A DNA stretch of 64,000 bases from Chitinophagaceae bacterium (GCA_016708765.1 JADJFD010000004.1:293026-357025), one strand, 5' to 3'. Positions 9,270-17,344 are shown, counted from the stretch's first letter. The notes: generated by a model not told the origin, from the sequence alone. Numbers and translations are program-made.

Positions 9270-9597
9270 TATAAAAGCATGGCTTTATGACATTCTGAAA
9301 GCTATTGTGGAAATTGAAAGTTTCTTCGATAACTCTCCGAAGGAATTTGCCAAATACCAAAGTGATTTGCGAACAAAAAGGGCTGTCGAAAGAAATATTG
9401 AAATAATTGGCGAAGCCCTAAGCCGCATCTTAAAACATGACGAAAGCATTGTAATTACAAATTCGAGAAAAATTGTCGATACAAGAAATAGAATAATCCA
9501 TGGTTACGACTCTGTTTCGGACGATGTAATTTGGGGAATTGTAATTCGTCACCTTCCAATTTTGCAAACAGAAATCCAAACGTTATTAGGCGAATAG
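9259..9597 (+). CDS. hepT: HepT-like HEPN ribonuclease toxin (DUF86)
   Basis: A 112 aa all-alpha HEPN protein with the catalytic R-x4-H motif in TRNRIIHGYDSV and the DUF86 pattern VERNIEIIGEALSRI. HEPN toxins of this type cleave RNA and are inactivated by the partner MNT protein. An upstream TTG (9253) is possible, but ATG 9259 (MDNDIKAWLYDILK) is the family-like start and overlaps mntA, implying translational coupling. The stop is 8 bp before the inverse core of the cassette site. Confidence 0.8.
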   Translation: MDNDIKAWLYDILKAIVEIESFFDNSPKEFAKYQSDLRTKRAVERNIEIIGEALSRILKHDESIVITNSRKIVDTRNRIIHGYDSVSDDVIWGIVIRHLPILQTEIQTLLGE

Positions 9598-9605
9598 GAA
9601 TGCAC

Positions 9606-9666
9606 TACACACAACATTGGGTTTGCCAAAATACGGGCATGACCTGGTTATCATCAGCAGCGGTAA
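9606..9666 (+). repeat. attC-like site 2, left half (interrupted by IS)
   Basis: TACACACAAC (9606..9615) is exactly complementary to GTTGTGTGTA, the first ten bases of this cassette at 8875..8884. It continues CATTGGGTTTGCC, as in site 3 (11.97 kb) and site 4 (63.80 kb), and reaches the CAGCAGCGG word before being cut by the insertion sequence at 9667. The other half resumes at 11156. Confidence 0.6.
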
Positions 9667-9706
9667 TGTCTCGTCCTGATATAGGTTGACTAAAAATCAA
9701 CCAAAA

Positions 9707-10081
9707 ATGGACATCAAACAACAATGTATTACCGAGTATTTAACCCGGGGAACTGGGTATCGGAAGCTGGCAGCCAAGTATGGCGTTAGCAGAACAACCA
9801 TCAACAAGTGGGTAATGATCCATCAGGGAATTCATAACCTGCCACCCACCCAAAAGCAACAGAAGTATTACATTAGCAGTATGAACAGTTCAAAGCAACC
9901 TGACCCCGAACGCCAACAGGATTTTGATGCAGCATTGAAGCAAAAAATAGCCCTACTTGAAAAACAACTGCAATGGGAAAAACTGAGAGCTGATGCACTG
10001 GATACTATGATCAACATTGCAGAAAAGCAACTCAATGTTTCTATCAGAAAAAAGCCTGGCAACCAACAGTCCAAGAAATAA
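9707..10081 (+). CDS. IS3-family OrfA (helix-turn-helix DNA-binding subunit)
   Basis: A 124 aa protein with an N-terminal helix-turn-helix (GYRKLAAKYGVSRTTINKWV) and a C-terminal leucine-rich coiled coil (ALLEKQLQWEKLRADALDTM), as in IS3 OrfA proteins, which bind the IS ends and oligomerise. An upstream in-frame ATG exists, but 9707 (MDIKQQ) matches the relic copy at 12199 (MDIRKE). It ends aagaaataaaaaagg, an A-rich stretch suited to -1 slippage into orfB. Confidence 0.8.
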   Translation: MDIKQQCITEYLTRGTGYRKLAAKYGVSRTTINKWVMIHQGIHNLPPTQKQQKYYISSMNSSKQPDPERQQDFDAALKQKIALLEKQLQWEKLRADALDTMINIAEKQLNVSIRKKPGNQQSKK

Positions 10082-10985
10082 AAAAGGTAAATCCTTACAT
10101 CAGTCTGCAAACGATTTGCCGGCTGTTGGGTTATTCCCCGCAGGCTTACCACAAACAACAAAAAAGAAAATTTGCACAACAGGTAAATGAAGAACTCATC
10201 CTGCAGCAAATTGATCTTATCCGTAAACATCAGCCCCGATGTGGTGGTAGAAAATTATTTATCATGCTACAAACATTTTTTACGCAACAACAAATGCTCA
10301 TCGGCAGAGATCGTTTCTTTGATTTACTGAAACGAAATAAACTGCTGGTGCGTCGATTAAAGAGAAGTGTACACACTACCAACAGTAATCACCACTTTCG
10401 CCGCTATCCCAATCTGGCAAAGGATTTTACGCCTCTCAAAGCTCATGAACTCTGGGTGGCTGACATTACTTACATACCACTGAAACATCGGTTTGCTTAC
10501 TTGTTTTTAATTACCGATGCCTACTCCAGAAAAATTGTGGGCCATCATGTAAGTGATGATATGAAAGTAAGCAGTGCCACCGTTGCTTTAAAAAAAGCAC
10601 TGTCGCAAAAACCAACACAAACAATTGTCATGCATCACAGCGACAGAGGTATTCAATACTGCAGCACTGAATATGTTGCCTTACTTCAACAACACCATAC
10701 GCTGATCAGCATGACACAAAACGGAGATCCTTATGAAAATGCAATGGCAGAAAGAGTGAATGGTATTTTAAAACAGAACTCATCGGCAAGTACTATAACG
10801 ACATCGACACAGCTGCCGCACACATCAACCGATGTATTATTGTTTACAATTATAAACGAAGGCACAGCAGCCTGAACTGGCAGATACCTGCCGATGTACA
10901 CAAACAACAAGGACCACAAATAAAAAGATGGAAAAACTATTACAAGACACCTAAAAATAACCTGGAAATAATGGAAAAAACATGA
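10081..10985 (+). CDS. IS3-family OrfB DDE transposase, frameshifted near 10777
   Basis: The rve integrase core shows the DDE triad: ADITYI (D1), HHSDRGIQYCS (D2) and ENAMAERVNGILK (E). The -1 frame is open from before 10081 into KVNPYISLQTICRLLGYS, implying an OrfAB fusion by frameshifting. At about 10777 one G is missing; restoring it reads ELIGKYYNDIDTAAAHINRC and the RRHSSLNW motif, ending at TGA 10983..10985. As given, the frame stops at 10875 with an aberrant tail. The element may be active if the indel is an error. Confidence 0.75.
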
Positions 10986-11019
10986 ACGGCCAACGCACAA
11001 AAAAATAGTCGCTTTAGCT

Positions 11020-11053
11020 GTGAATGGCTACGCAACTATTTTTAGCCATTCAC
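11020..11053 (+). terminator. Hairpin at the IS 3' end
   Basis: GTGAATGGCTA (11020..11030) and TAGCCATTCAC (11043..11053) form a perfect 11 bp stem with a 12 nt loop containing a T-run. Located between the orfB stop and the right inverted repeat. It could end transposase transcription or block read-through, but no U-tract follows the stem. Confidence 0.4.
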
Positions 11054-11155
11054 GGTAAATAACATTTTAATCAACCTTATTCAGGATGATTTATCTTAGA
11101 CAACCAATAACAGGATTATTAACTTTAACCAGTCAACCTATTTCAGGACGAGACA

Positions 11156-11303
11156 AACTCGCTGTTGTACTTCATCTGGGCTTGACGGAATACTAATCAA
11201 CTTTAGTTCTTAACTTGTACTTTTAAAACAATATTGGGCTTTAGTTCCGGGCTGGACGGAATACTATTTCCCCGCCAGCACAAAGCCCCGCTCGTTGTGC
11301 GTC
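11156..11303 (+). repeat. attC-like site 2, right half
   Basis: Continues after the IS with the words found in other sites (GGCTTGACGGAATACTAAT, CTTTAGTTCTTAAC) and ends with the right arm CAAAGCCCCGCTC and the core GTTGTGCGT (11294..11302), which starts the third cassette. Its complement ACGCACAAC lies at 11966..11974. Arm pairing with the left half is weaker than in sites 1 and 3. Confidence 0.5.
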
Positions 11304-11327
11304 ATTTTAAAACAACCCTAAAATAAT

Positions 11328-11543
11328 ATGGAAATTTTAACTCCCGAGTATGGACTGATAATATGGACTGTTTTTTCTCTTGTTACTTTCATTGCAATGA
11401 CAGTTGGCATTTATAGCATTCTTACAAACGACTTTAAAGACAGTAAAACTAAATTAGCTTGGCTAATTGGTATCATTTTATTACCCATAGTTGGACCATT
11501 AGTTTATTTCAAAAACAAGAGGAATATAATTAGACAACAATAA
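11328..11543 (+). CDS. Small membrane protein, PLDc_N-like
   Basis: A 71 aa protein with two transmembrane helices (LIIWTVFSLVTFIAMTVGIY and LAWLIGIILLPIVGPLVYF) and a short basic tail. The pattern W-x-x-x-I-x-x-P-x-x-G-P-x-x-Y in the second helix is that of the PLDc_N (phospholipase D N-terminal, bacteriocin-immunity-like) family. First gene of the third cassette; 6 nt from the next gene. Role unknown; immunity or membrane accessory functions are possible. Confidence 0.65.
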   Translation: MEILTPEYGLIIWTVFSLVTFIAMTVGIYSILTNDFKDSKTKLAWLIGIILLPIVGPLVYFKNKRNIIRQQ

Positions 11544-11549
11544 CTGCAA

Positions 11550-11924
11550 ATGACTAAGACATATATTTTCTCCATCGCTCTTTTTTCCTTGACAATTCTT
11601 TTATCTTGCAAGAATGATACCATTGCAAAATTTGAGATAGTTAATACGACAAAGGAAAGAATTGATAGCTTTCATATTCTTCCAGCTAATTCTAAAGACA
11701 ACTTTATTCAAGTTGAACCAAATGAAAAAATTTCCTACGACATAAATATGACAGACGTTCCTAAAGTAGACGGCAATTATCAATTATCATTTAAATCAAA
11801 GACCAAGGCTGTATTTATTCCTTTTGGGTATTATTCAAACGGATACCCTATGGAGAGTATAACTAGAATTATTATTCATCCCGACACTGTACTAATTAAA
11901 CCAGAGTATAAAGACAACTACTAA
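11550..11924 (+). CDS. Putative lipoprotein, 124 aa
   Basis: Begins MTKTYIFSIALFSLTILLSCKND, a lipoprotein signal with lipobox LLSC, so it should be anchored in the cell envelope. The remaining ~105 residues are beta-rich with no recognised domain. Second gene of the third cassette; its stop lies ~40 bp before the inverse core at 11966. Function unknown. Confidence 0.55.
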   Translation: MTKTYIFSIALFSLTILLSCKNDTIAKFEIVNTTKERIDSFHILPANSKDNFIQVEPNEKISYDINMTDVPKVDGNYQLSFKSKTKAVFIPFGYYSNGYPMESITRIIIHPDTVLIKPEYKDNY

Positions 11925-11965
11925 CTTATTTTCTACATATTTCGTTCTTTAATGACAAAAAACGA

Positions 11966-12163
11966 ACGCACAACATTGGGTTTTGCGCAAGTGTGGCTTG
12001 ACAAACTAAGCTTCAACAAATTGCAAAGCCAGGCATTGGTTTGGGCTGGACAAACATTGTTGAGCATTAGTTTTAACTTCATCTAAATATTTTCAATCAG
12101 CAGCGGCCCGGGCAGACGGAATGCTAATGCCACACCTGCGCAAAGCCCTGCTCGTTGTATGTC
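11966..12163 (+). repeat. attC-like cassette recombination site 3 (198 bp)
   Basis: Inverse core ACGCACAAC (11966..11974) is complementary to GTTGTGCGT at 11294..11302. Left arm TTTTGCGCAAGTGTGGC (11981..11997) pairs with the right arm starting GCCACACCTGCGCAAA (12129..12144), two mismatches in 17. It ends with core GTTGTATGTC (12154..12163). This is the cleanest site in the array, nearly identical in layout and length to site 4 at the window end (198 bp) and site 1 (202 bp). Confidence 0.7.
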
Positions 12164-12261
12164 TTGTCCTGAAATAGGTTGACAGTAAATCAACCAAAAT
12201 GGACATTAGAAAAGAAGCGGTAAGAGAGTATTTAGAAGATGGAATACCTGTCCGTTACTAA
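12164..12261 (+). mobile_element. Truncated IS3-type left end
   Basis: TTGTCCTGAAATAGGTTGAC (12164..12183) matches the inverted repeat of the IS at 9667, followed by the same AAATCAACC and an orfA start at 12199 (MDIRKEAVREYLEDGIP) that stops after 20 codons. The rest of the element is absent. It sits immediately after the core of cassette site 3, apparently at the junction between array and chromosome. Confidence 0.65.
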
Positions 12262-12279
12262 ACACATACTAAATTGAAT

Positions 12280-13094
12280 ATGAAATTCATTTACTCCTAT
12301 TTATTATTGACATTTTTTTTAATTAGCTGTTCAGCTTCCGCACAAATAAAAGACATCGTTCCACCTCACGATGAATTTACAATAGCATATACACAAGTAG
12401 GAGAAACAAGAAATATTAATGTATGGACACCACCCAACTATAAAACAAGTATAGATTCTTTGCCAGTTATGTACATGGCAGACGGCGGTATAGTAGATGA
12501 AGATTTTTCGCATATTGGCAATACACTTGCCAAACTTATTGAGTCAAAAGTATTCCTCCAATGATTTTGGTAGGCATTGCCAATACACAACGCAGAAGAG
12601 ATTTAACAGGGCCCACAGCAGTTGCAAAAGACAAAGAGATTGCACCGGTAGTAGGTGGGTCAGAAAAATTCAGAGCATTTATTAAAGAAGAACTTTTTCC
12701 TGAAATAAATAAGCGGTATAGAACAACGAATGAAAAAAGCATAATTGGCGAATCATTGTCAGGGCTTTTTGTTATGGAAATATTTTTCCTGGCTCCTGAA
12801 ATGTTTGACAATTATATTGCCTTTGATCCTTCGCTATGGTGGAATAATCATTATTTAGTACGAACTGTAAAAGAACACCTCGCAAAATTTCCGATAACGA
12901 AAAAGAGATTATGGTTTGCAGGTTCCAGTGCAACCGATATTTCATTACACACAAATGAATTGGCTACCATTCTAAAAACTGAACACCCCACCAACTTACA
13001 ATGGACATATGCTGATGAACCAAAAGAACAACATCATACCATTTTTAGAGCCACAAAAGAAAAAGCAATCGTTTGGACATTGGGTAAAAAATAA
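12280..13094 (+). CDS. Alpha/beta-hydrolase esterase (PF00756-like lipoprotein), frameshifted
   Basis: Signal with lipobox FLISC at the N-terminus (MKFIYSYLLLTFFLISC), then a putative esterase of the esterase D/IroE group: VMYMADGG, MILVGIANTQRRRDLTGP, nucleophile elbow GESLSG and a terminal catalytic-type histidine in EQHHTIFRA. The frame shifts at about 12551; one missing A converts KVIPPMILVG into a premature stop, so parts 12280..12564 and 12561..13094 are one gene of ~271 aa. Likely envelope-associated ester hydrolase; substrate unknown. Confidence 0.75.
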
Positions 13095-13127
13095 AATAAG
13101 CCACTATCTTTAGTAAAACTATTTTCT

Positions 13128-14552
13128 ATGAATGCAAGAAAGTTAATACTGATCTTTTGCTGTATAGCTATTGCCATGCATACCATTGCCTGTTCTTCAA
13201 TAGTTCTCAAAAATCAGCACTCCATTTTTCTTGCCAAAAACTTTGACTGGACTTATGGCGATGGTTACCTGCTAAAAAATATTCGTGGTGTTCAGAAAAG
13301 AGCTTTTATTACCGGTGCAGGAACTCCTGCCAACTGGACATCCAAATATGGCAGTGTAACCTTTACCCAAAACGGAAAGGAAATGCCTTACGGTGGCATG
13401 AATGAAAAGGGACTTGCTATTGAAATGTTATGGCTTGATTACACTGAGTACTATATCAACGAAACAACTACTTACCTGAACGAACTGGAATGGATACAGT
13501 ACCAGCTTGACAACTATGCCACTATTGATGAAGTGGTTGAAAATATAAATACATTATCCATTCGCCCTATCAAAGGGAAAATACATTTTATTGTGGCTGA
13601 TGCAAATGGCCAATCAATAGTAATAGAACACCTGGGCGGCAAAGTAAGATATGAAGTAAAAGAAGCGAATCACTGCCAGGCTATTACCAACTTTGATGCA
13701 ACGACATCTGCCGAGTGGCATACAAAGAATGCAACTGCAACGGGAAATGTGGCTAATGCCCTTTACCGATATAGCCTTTTACAAAAAGATATTGTTGCCA
13801 ATAATTTTTCAAATAACCTTACAGCCAATACAGCACTGGACATACTTGATAATGTTGCTATAAAGAAAGGAAACTTTAAAACCTACTGGACCATTGTGTA
13901 CGATGTGCTGAAAAAAGAAATTTTCTTTAAAACTGCCGATACAAAAAATGTGAAGCAGCTTTTACTTGCCGATCTGGATTTTAGTTCTACAACAGAAGCC
14001 ATTGATATTAATACAAAGATGAAAGATAATATTGGTAGCAACCTTATCACTTATACAGAGGATATGAATACTGCTCTTGTATCTATCAGTTTTAAACAAT
14101 TAGGTTTGGAACAGGTAGATGCTGCTGCTATTTCGAAAAGTCAGTTTGATTTTTCTTCAACAGCTGACAATTCTTACACTACCAACTATATAACTTTAAA
14201 AATTATAGTGACTACTGTCGATAGCTCAAAACTTGGAAAGATTGGGATTGTAATTATGGATGGAGAAGAGAGTTTTAAAAAATTTTTGCCCTTCCGTGAT
14301 GGATTTCACCAGATATCGGCAGCAGGCTCCAGCTACACTTGGGTGTATTATGGTTTACCAAAAAATAATTATGCTATTGCTGCTGTACAGGATGAAAATA
14401 ATAACAAACGGCCTGATTTTGCAACTGAGAAATATGCTTTCAGCAATGGCAAACGCCTGAGCGGTGGTTCACTTCCATCGTTTGAAGATTGCAAAGTAGT
14501 GATGCAAGAAGGTGTGAATGAAGTACAGCTACTTCTTCAATCAGAAAAATAA
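13128..14552 (+). CDS. Linear amide C-N hydrolase (Ntn/choloylglycine hydrolase family) with C-terminal DUF2141-like domain
   Basis: A 474 aa secreted protein. The N-terminal signal (LILIFCCIAIAMHTIA) ends at Cys22-Ser-Ser, where cleavage would expose the N-terminal nucleophile cysteine of the penicillin-V-acylase/bile-salt-hydrolase family. Supporting motifs are NFDW, GGMNEKGLAIEMLWL and the N-terminal Asn/Asp-rich core. The last ~130 residues (GLPKNNYAIAAVQDENNNKRPDF ... PSFEDCKV) resemble DUF2141, an Ig-like domain usually found alone. Probably acts on an amide-linked compound in the periplasm or outside the cell. The fusion is unusual; the domain split is my reading. Confidence 0.75.
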   Translation: MNARKLILIFCCIAIAMHTIACSSIVLKNQHSIFLAKNFDWTYGDGYLLKNIRGVQKRAFITGAGTPANWTSKYGSVTFTQNGKEMPYGGMNEKGLAIEMLWLDYTEYYINETTTYLNELEWIQYQLDNYATIDEVVENINTLSIRPIKGKIHFIVADANGQSIVIEHLGGKVRYEVKEANHCQAITNFDATTSAEWHTKNATATGNVANALYRYSLLQKDIVANNFSNNLTANTALDILDNVAIKKGNFKTYWTIVYDVLKKEIFFKTADTKNVKQLLLADLDFSSTTEAIDINTKMKDNIGSNLITYTEDMNTALVSISFKQLGLEQVDAAAISKSQFDFSSTADNSYTTNYITLKIIVTTVDSSKLGKIGIVIMDGEESFKKFLPFRDGFHQISAAGSSYTWVYYGLPKNNYAIAAVQDENNNKRPDFATEKYAFSNGKRLSGGSLPSFEDCKVVMQEGVNEVQLLLQSEK

Positions 14553-14611
14553 TTATTGCAAGCGCAAGCCGGAAGAGAATTATTACAGCAGAAATCAGCC
14601 TCTACATTTTT

Positions 14612-14965
14612 TTATTGATTGCTGATCTTGTGTTCTACTTTTGGAATTGCTGTTGTCTTATGATCAACTTTGTGTTCCACTTTTGGAATTATAACTTTGT
14701 TAGCATCTTTATGTTCCAGTTTGTGTTCCACTTTTGGAGTTACTACTTTGCTACTAACTTTATGGTCTTTATGTTCGACTGTTGGAATTACTTTGTTGCC
14801 ATCTTTATGATCTACTTTGTGTTCAACCTTTGGATATACAGTTTTGGGAGAGATTGTATTTGCTTGGGTTGCCGGAGCTTTACTGACTTCCTTTTTTACA
14901 GGAACCTGACCTTTTATACCCATAGCAATTAAGAGAGAACTGACGGTAGCGAATATTTTATTCAT
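14612..14965 (-). CDS. Secreted low-complexity KVEHK-repeat protein
   Basis: A 117 aa protein with a signal peptide (MNKIFATVSSLLIAMGIKGQ) and about six imperfect repeats of the form PKVEHKxDHK / VxPKVEHK. The mature part is very rich in Lys, His, Val and Glu. Repeats are visible at DNA level as recurring acttttggaattac / tttgtgttcca words. High charge and many histidines suggest metal or polyanion binding, which is only inference. It is divergent from the SET gene at 15027. Confidence 0.6.
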   Translation of the reverse strand: MNKIFATVSSLLIAMGIKGQVPVKKEVSKAPATQANTISPKTVYPKVEHKVDHKDGNKVIPTVEHKDHKVSSKVVTPKVEHKLEHKDANKVIIPKVEHKVDHKTTAIPKVEHKISNQ

Positions 14966-15026
14966 AGTTGGTTTAATTTTGAAAGTAAAAGGTAAGACAA
15001 TATTTTTGGTTCTTTTAAACTAATTA

Positions 15027-15443
15027 ATGACATTTTCACCATTTAACAATAACAGATCCTCTATTATCCGGCAACCAGCTGGTTTATACCTTTCTGCAAG
15101 CCCTATTCATGGGTTAGGTGTATTTAGCAAATTCTCAATTCCAAAAAGCACATTGATAGAAACTGCTCCATTCATTGCAGGTTCTGCAGCAGATTATGCA
15201 ATGCTATCGCAAACCATACTTCATGACTATTATTTTATGGTGGCTGATAAGAAAGCTCCTGTTGCAATTGGTCTTGGTTTTTCATCTTGGTATAATCACT
15301 GCTGCCCTGCTAATGCTGTTTATAGTATTCATAAAAAGAAAATGATTATTGAAATAAAAGCCGTAAGAAATATTGAAGCAGGTGAAGAAATTACCATTAA
15401 CTACCACGGAGCATTTAATAATACTACAGCTATTGAATTTTGA
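15027..15443 (+). CDS. SET-domain protein 1
   Basis: A 138 aa protein with an almost minimal SET fold: GLYLSASPIHGLGVFSKFSIPKST at the start, SSWYNHCCPANAVY (the NHxxxPN-like S-adenosylmethionine-site motif) and GEEITINYHG near the end. SET domains methylate lysines in eukaryotic proteins; bacterial stand-alone versions have poorly defined targets. A second SET gene starts 4 nt after its stop, and the two are paralogous, implying a tandem duplication. Confidence 0.75.
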   Translation: MTFSPFNNNRSSIIRQPAGLYLSASPIHGLGVFSKFSIPKSTLIETAPFIAGSAADYAMLSQTILHDYYFMVADKKAPVAIGLGFSSWYNHCCPANAVYSIHKKKMIIEIKAVRNIEAGEEITINYHGAFNNTTAIEF

Positions 15444-15447
15444 TAAT

Positions 15448-15846
15448 ATGCAAGACACACTTTATGTAAAGGAAGTTAAAGGAAAAGGCAGAGGTGTTTT
15501 TAGCTCCGCTCCCATCAATGCGGGAGAAGTAGTAGAAGCCTGTAAGCTGTTGGTGCTGAAACCGGCGGATTATGATCTTGCCTCTGCCAGTTGCGTTATT
15601 AACTACAGCTTTTATGTGGACAAAGATGAACGAATAGTAGGCATTGCCACTGGTTTTGGTTCTTTATACAATCATGCTGCGCCTGCAAACGCCAGCCATA
15701 GTATATATAAAGAAGATAGCAGAGTAGATATTATTGCACTTAGAGATATTGCTGCTGATGAAGAAATCTGTATCAACTATCATGGGGAGTTTGATAACCC
15801 TTCAACTGATTGGTTTGTAAATAGAGGGTTAGCTTATCAACCTTGA
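15448..15846 (+). CDS. SET-domain protein 2
   Basis: A 132 aa SET protein. The ATG at 15448 (MQDTLYVKEVKGKGRGVFSS) is preferred to longer frames overlapping the previous gene. Motifs are KGRGVFSSAPINAGEVVE, GSLYNHAAPANASHS and DEEICINYHG. The NHxxPAN segment carries two alanines where gene 1 has two cysteines. Operon partner of SET protein 1. Whether either is an active methyltransferase cannot be told from sequence. Confidence 0.75.
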   Translation: MQDTLYVKEVKGKGRGVFSSAPINAGEVVEACKLLVLKPADYDLASASCVINYSFYVDKDERIVGIATGFGSLYNHAAPANASHSIYKEDSRVDIIALRDIAADEEICINYHGEFDNPSTDWFVNRGLAYQP

Positions 15847-15874
15847 TTGTTTTTTTCAATCTGAAAACATCCAT

Positions 15875-17029
15875 CTACACCTTAATATCCGGCAAAATAA
15901 TCTGTAACAAATTTGAGTCTTCTACATGGCAGATATCAACTATTCCACTTTGAGAACGGACCATTTCAAACACCAGACTGTCGAAGAGTTCTTTTTTTAA
16001 CTCGTCGTAGCTTACCAATGGCCTGTCGTCTTCGATAAGTAATTCAAACTGTCTGATTGTTATTACTGTAAGCTTTACCATTGTGAGACCACCTCTGTTC
16101 TCGATGTTCTTCAGCCAATGTTCTATTATCCGCATAATGAACAAAGCCTTCTCGGAAGGGATGCTACTTTCGTTTCCGATTGTGTAAAACTGAATTTTGA
16201 AAGGGAATGACTCAGCAATTTTTTCAATAAATCCTTTTATCAACTCTTCTACTGGTACCCATTCCATTGTATTGGGCTTAATGGCATACGACAGTTGCCG
16301 CATATTATTTAAAATCACTTTCAGTTCCTGCTCTACTGTTTGTATTTGCTGCAATCTTTGCTCCTGATTATTCTCTGCAATTTTAAGGTGGTGTATACAA
16401 GCTGCTACGCTTTGTGCCATATTCTCATGTAAATTAATAGCGATGGCTTTATTAGCTTCTTCCTGTGCATTCATTGTTTTTGTAATAGCATCGTTCTTCA
16501 TTACAATAATTTCTTCTGCCATTTTGCGGATCAGCATATTCTTTTTATGCAACTCGATTATCCTTGCAACTCTGCCAGCCATAATTCTAAGTGCATTGAG
16601 TTCGCAAGAAGAGAATACTTTGGGTATTTTATCAATAACACATATTGTTCCTAACCTGTGGCCATCAGTATTTTTGATGGGTGCACTGGCAAAAAAACGA
16701 ATATCAATTTCTGCTTTAGTCATTTTTTCAGTAAAGAAACGAGAGTCTAACTTTGTGTCTTCCACTACCATAATGTCATCTGATAATATTACATGGGTAG
16801 AAAATGAAATGTCTTTAAGGGTTTGTGAGATTGGGACAGCTTTTCTGACTTTATACCATTGTTTCTTTCTATCCAGAAAGGAAATTAAAGCAACGGGGCA
16901 ATTGCATAGTTGGGCTGTTAGTTCAATTAATTCAGCAAAATCAGCATCTGTTTCTGCATCCAATATGTCAAAGGAATCCAGATCTAGTAAGCGTAAATCT
17001 TCATTTTTGGGTATCTCCGTACTTATCAT
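15875..17029 (-). CDS. GAF-domain sensor with degenerate histidine-kinase-like module
   Basis: A 384 aa cytosolic protein. Residues ~25-165 form a GAF domain (ELTAQLCNCPVALISFLDRKKQWYK ... LGTICVIDKIPK). It is followed by a helical DHp-like segment with NLHENMAQSVAACIHHLK, similar to the phosphoacceptor helix of HisKA_3-type kinases, and by an ATPase-like C-terminus in which clear N, G1 and G2 boxes are not recognisable. It may sense and dimerise without phosphorylating. No response regulator is adjacent. Confidence 0.6.
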   Translation of the reverse strand: MISTEIPKNEDLRLLDLDSFDILDAETDADFAELIELTAQLCNCPVALISFLDRKKQWYKVRKAVPISQTLKDISFSTHVILSDDIMVVEDTKLDSRFFTEKMTKAEIDIRFFASAPIKNTDGHRLGTICVIDKIPKVFSSCELNALRIMAGRVARIIELHKKNMLIRKMAEEIIVMKNDAITKTMNAQEEANKAIAINLHENMAQSVAACIHHLKIAENNQEQRLQQIQTVEQELKVILNNMRQLSYAIKPNTMEWVPVEELIKGFIEKIAESFPFKIQFYTIGNESSIPSEKALFIMRIIEHWLKNIENRGGLTMVKLTVITIRQFELLIEDDRPLVSYDELKKELFDSLVFEMVRSQSGIVDICHVEDSNLLQIILPDIKV

Positions 17030-17226
17030 AAAATTTAATGGCTTAAAATTTTAAGAATACAGGTTTCGCCTGAGGAGATTGGATAAGGTTTATGGTTAGT
17101 AAAAATAACAAAAAGTATTCCAGATTGTTTGATACCGTTAGTTAATAAAGTAAGAAACTACCTCCATTTAACATTATATTTTTTTTTGTGTGATTTTGTC
17201 CTAAGTAAAACTACGACTAGCAAACA

Positions 17227-17343
17227 ATGAATGACAGTCATGTTATAAAAGAATACTTTGACATGCTGAATAGAATTCATGCAGCACAAGAGTGCGACGC
17301 AACAGGCGATGAAAGTAGTAATGTAGTTGGGATAAAAAAATAA
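17227..17343 (+). CDS. Possible small protein, 38 aa
   Basis: ATG at 17227 to TAA at 17341 encodes MNDSHVIKEYFDMLNRIHAA, then 18 more residues ending GIKK. It lies in the 627 bp gap between the GAF gene and ftsZ. Part of it (gagtgcgacgcaac) matches a short repeat seen near 33.2 kb, so it may be chance. Confidence 0.25.
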   Translation: MNDSHVIKEYFDMLNRIHAAQECDATGDESSNVVGIKK

Positions 17344-17344
17344 G

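Larger units (their letters stand above)
9667..11155 (+). mobile_element. IS3-family insertion sequence inside attC-like site 2
   Basis: 1489 bp bounded by inverted repeats: the left end TGTCTCGTCCTGATATAGG matches the complement of the right end, with one mismatch (CCTGAAATAGG). It contains orfA (9707..10081) and a DDE transposase orfB (10081..10985) in the -1 frame, as in IS3 elements. No clear target-site duplication could be identified. A truncated relative lies at 12164..12261. Confidence 0.8.
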
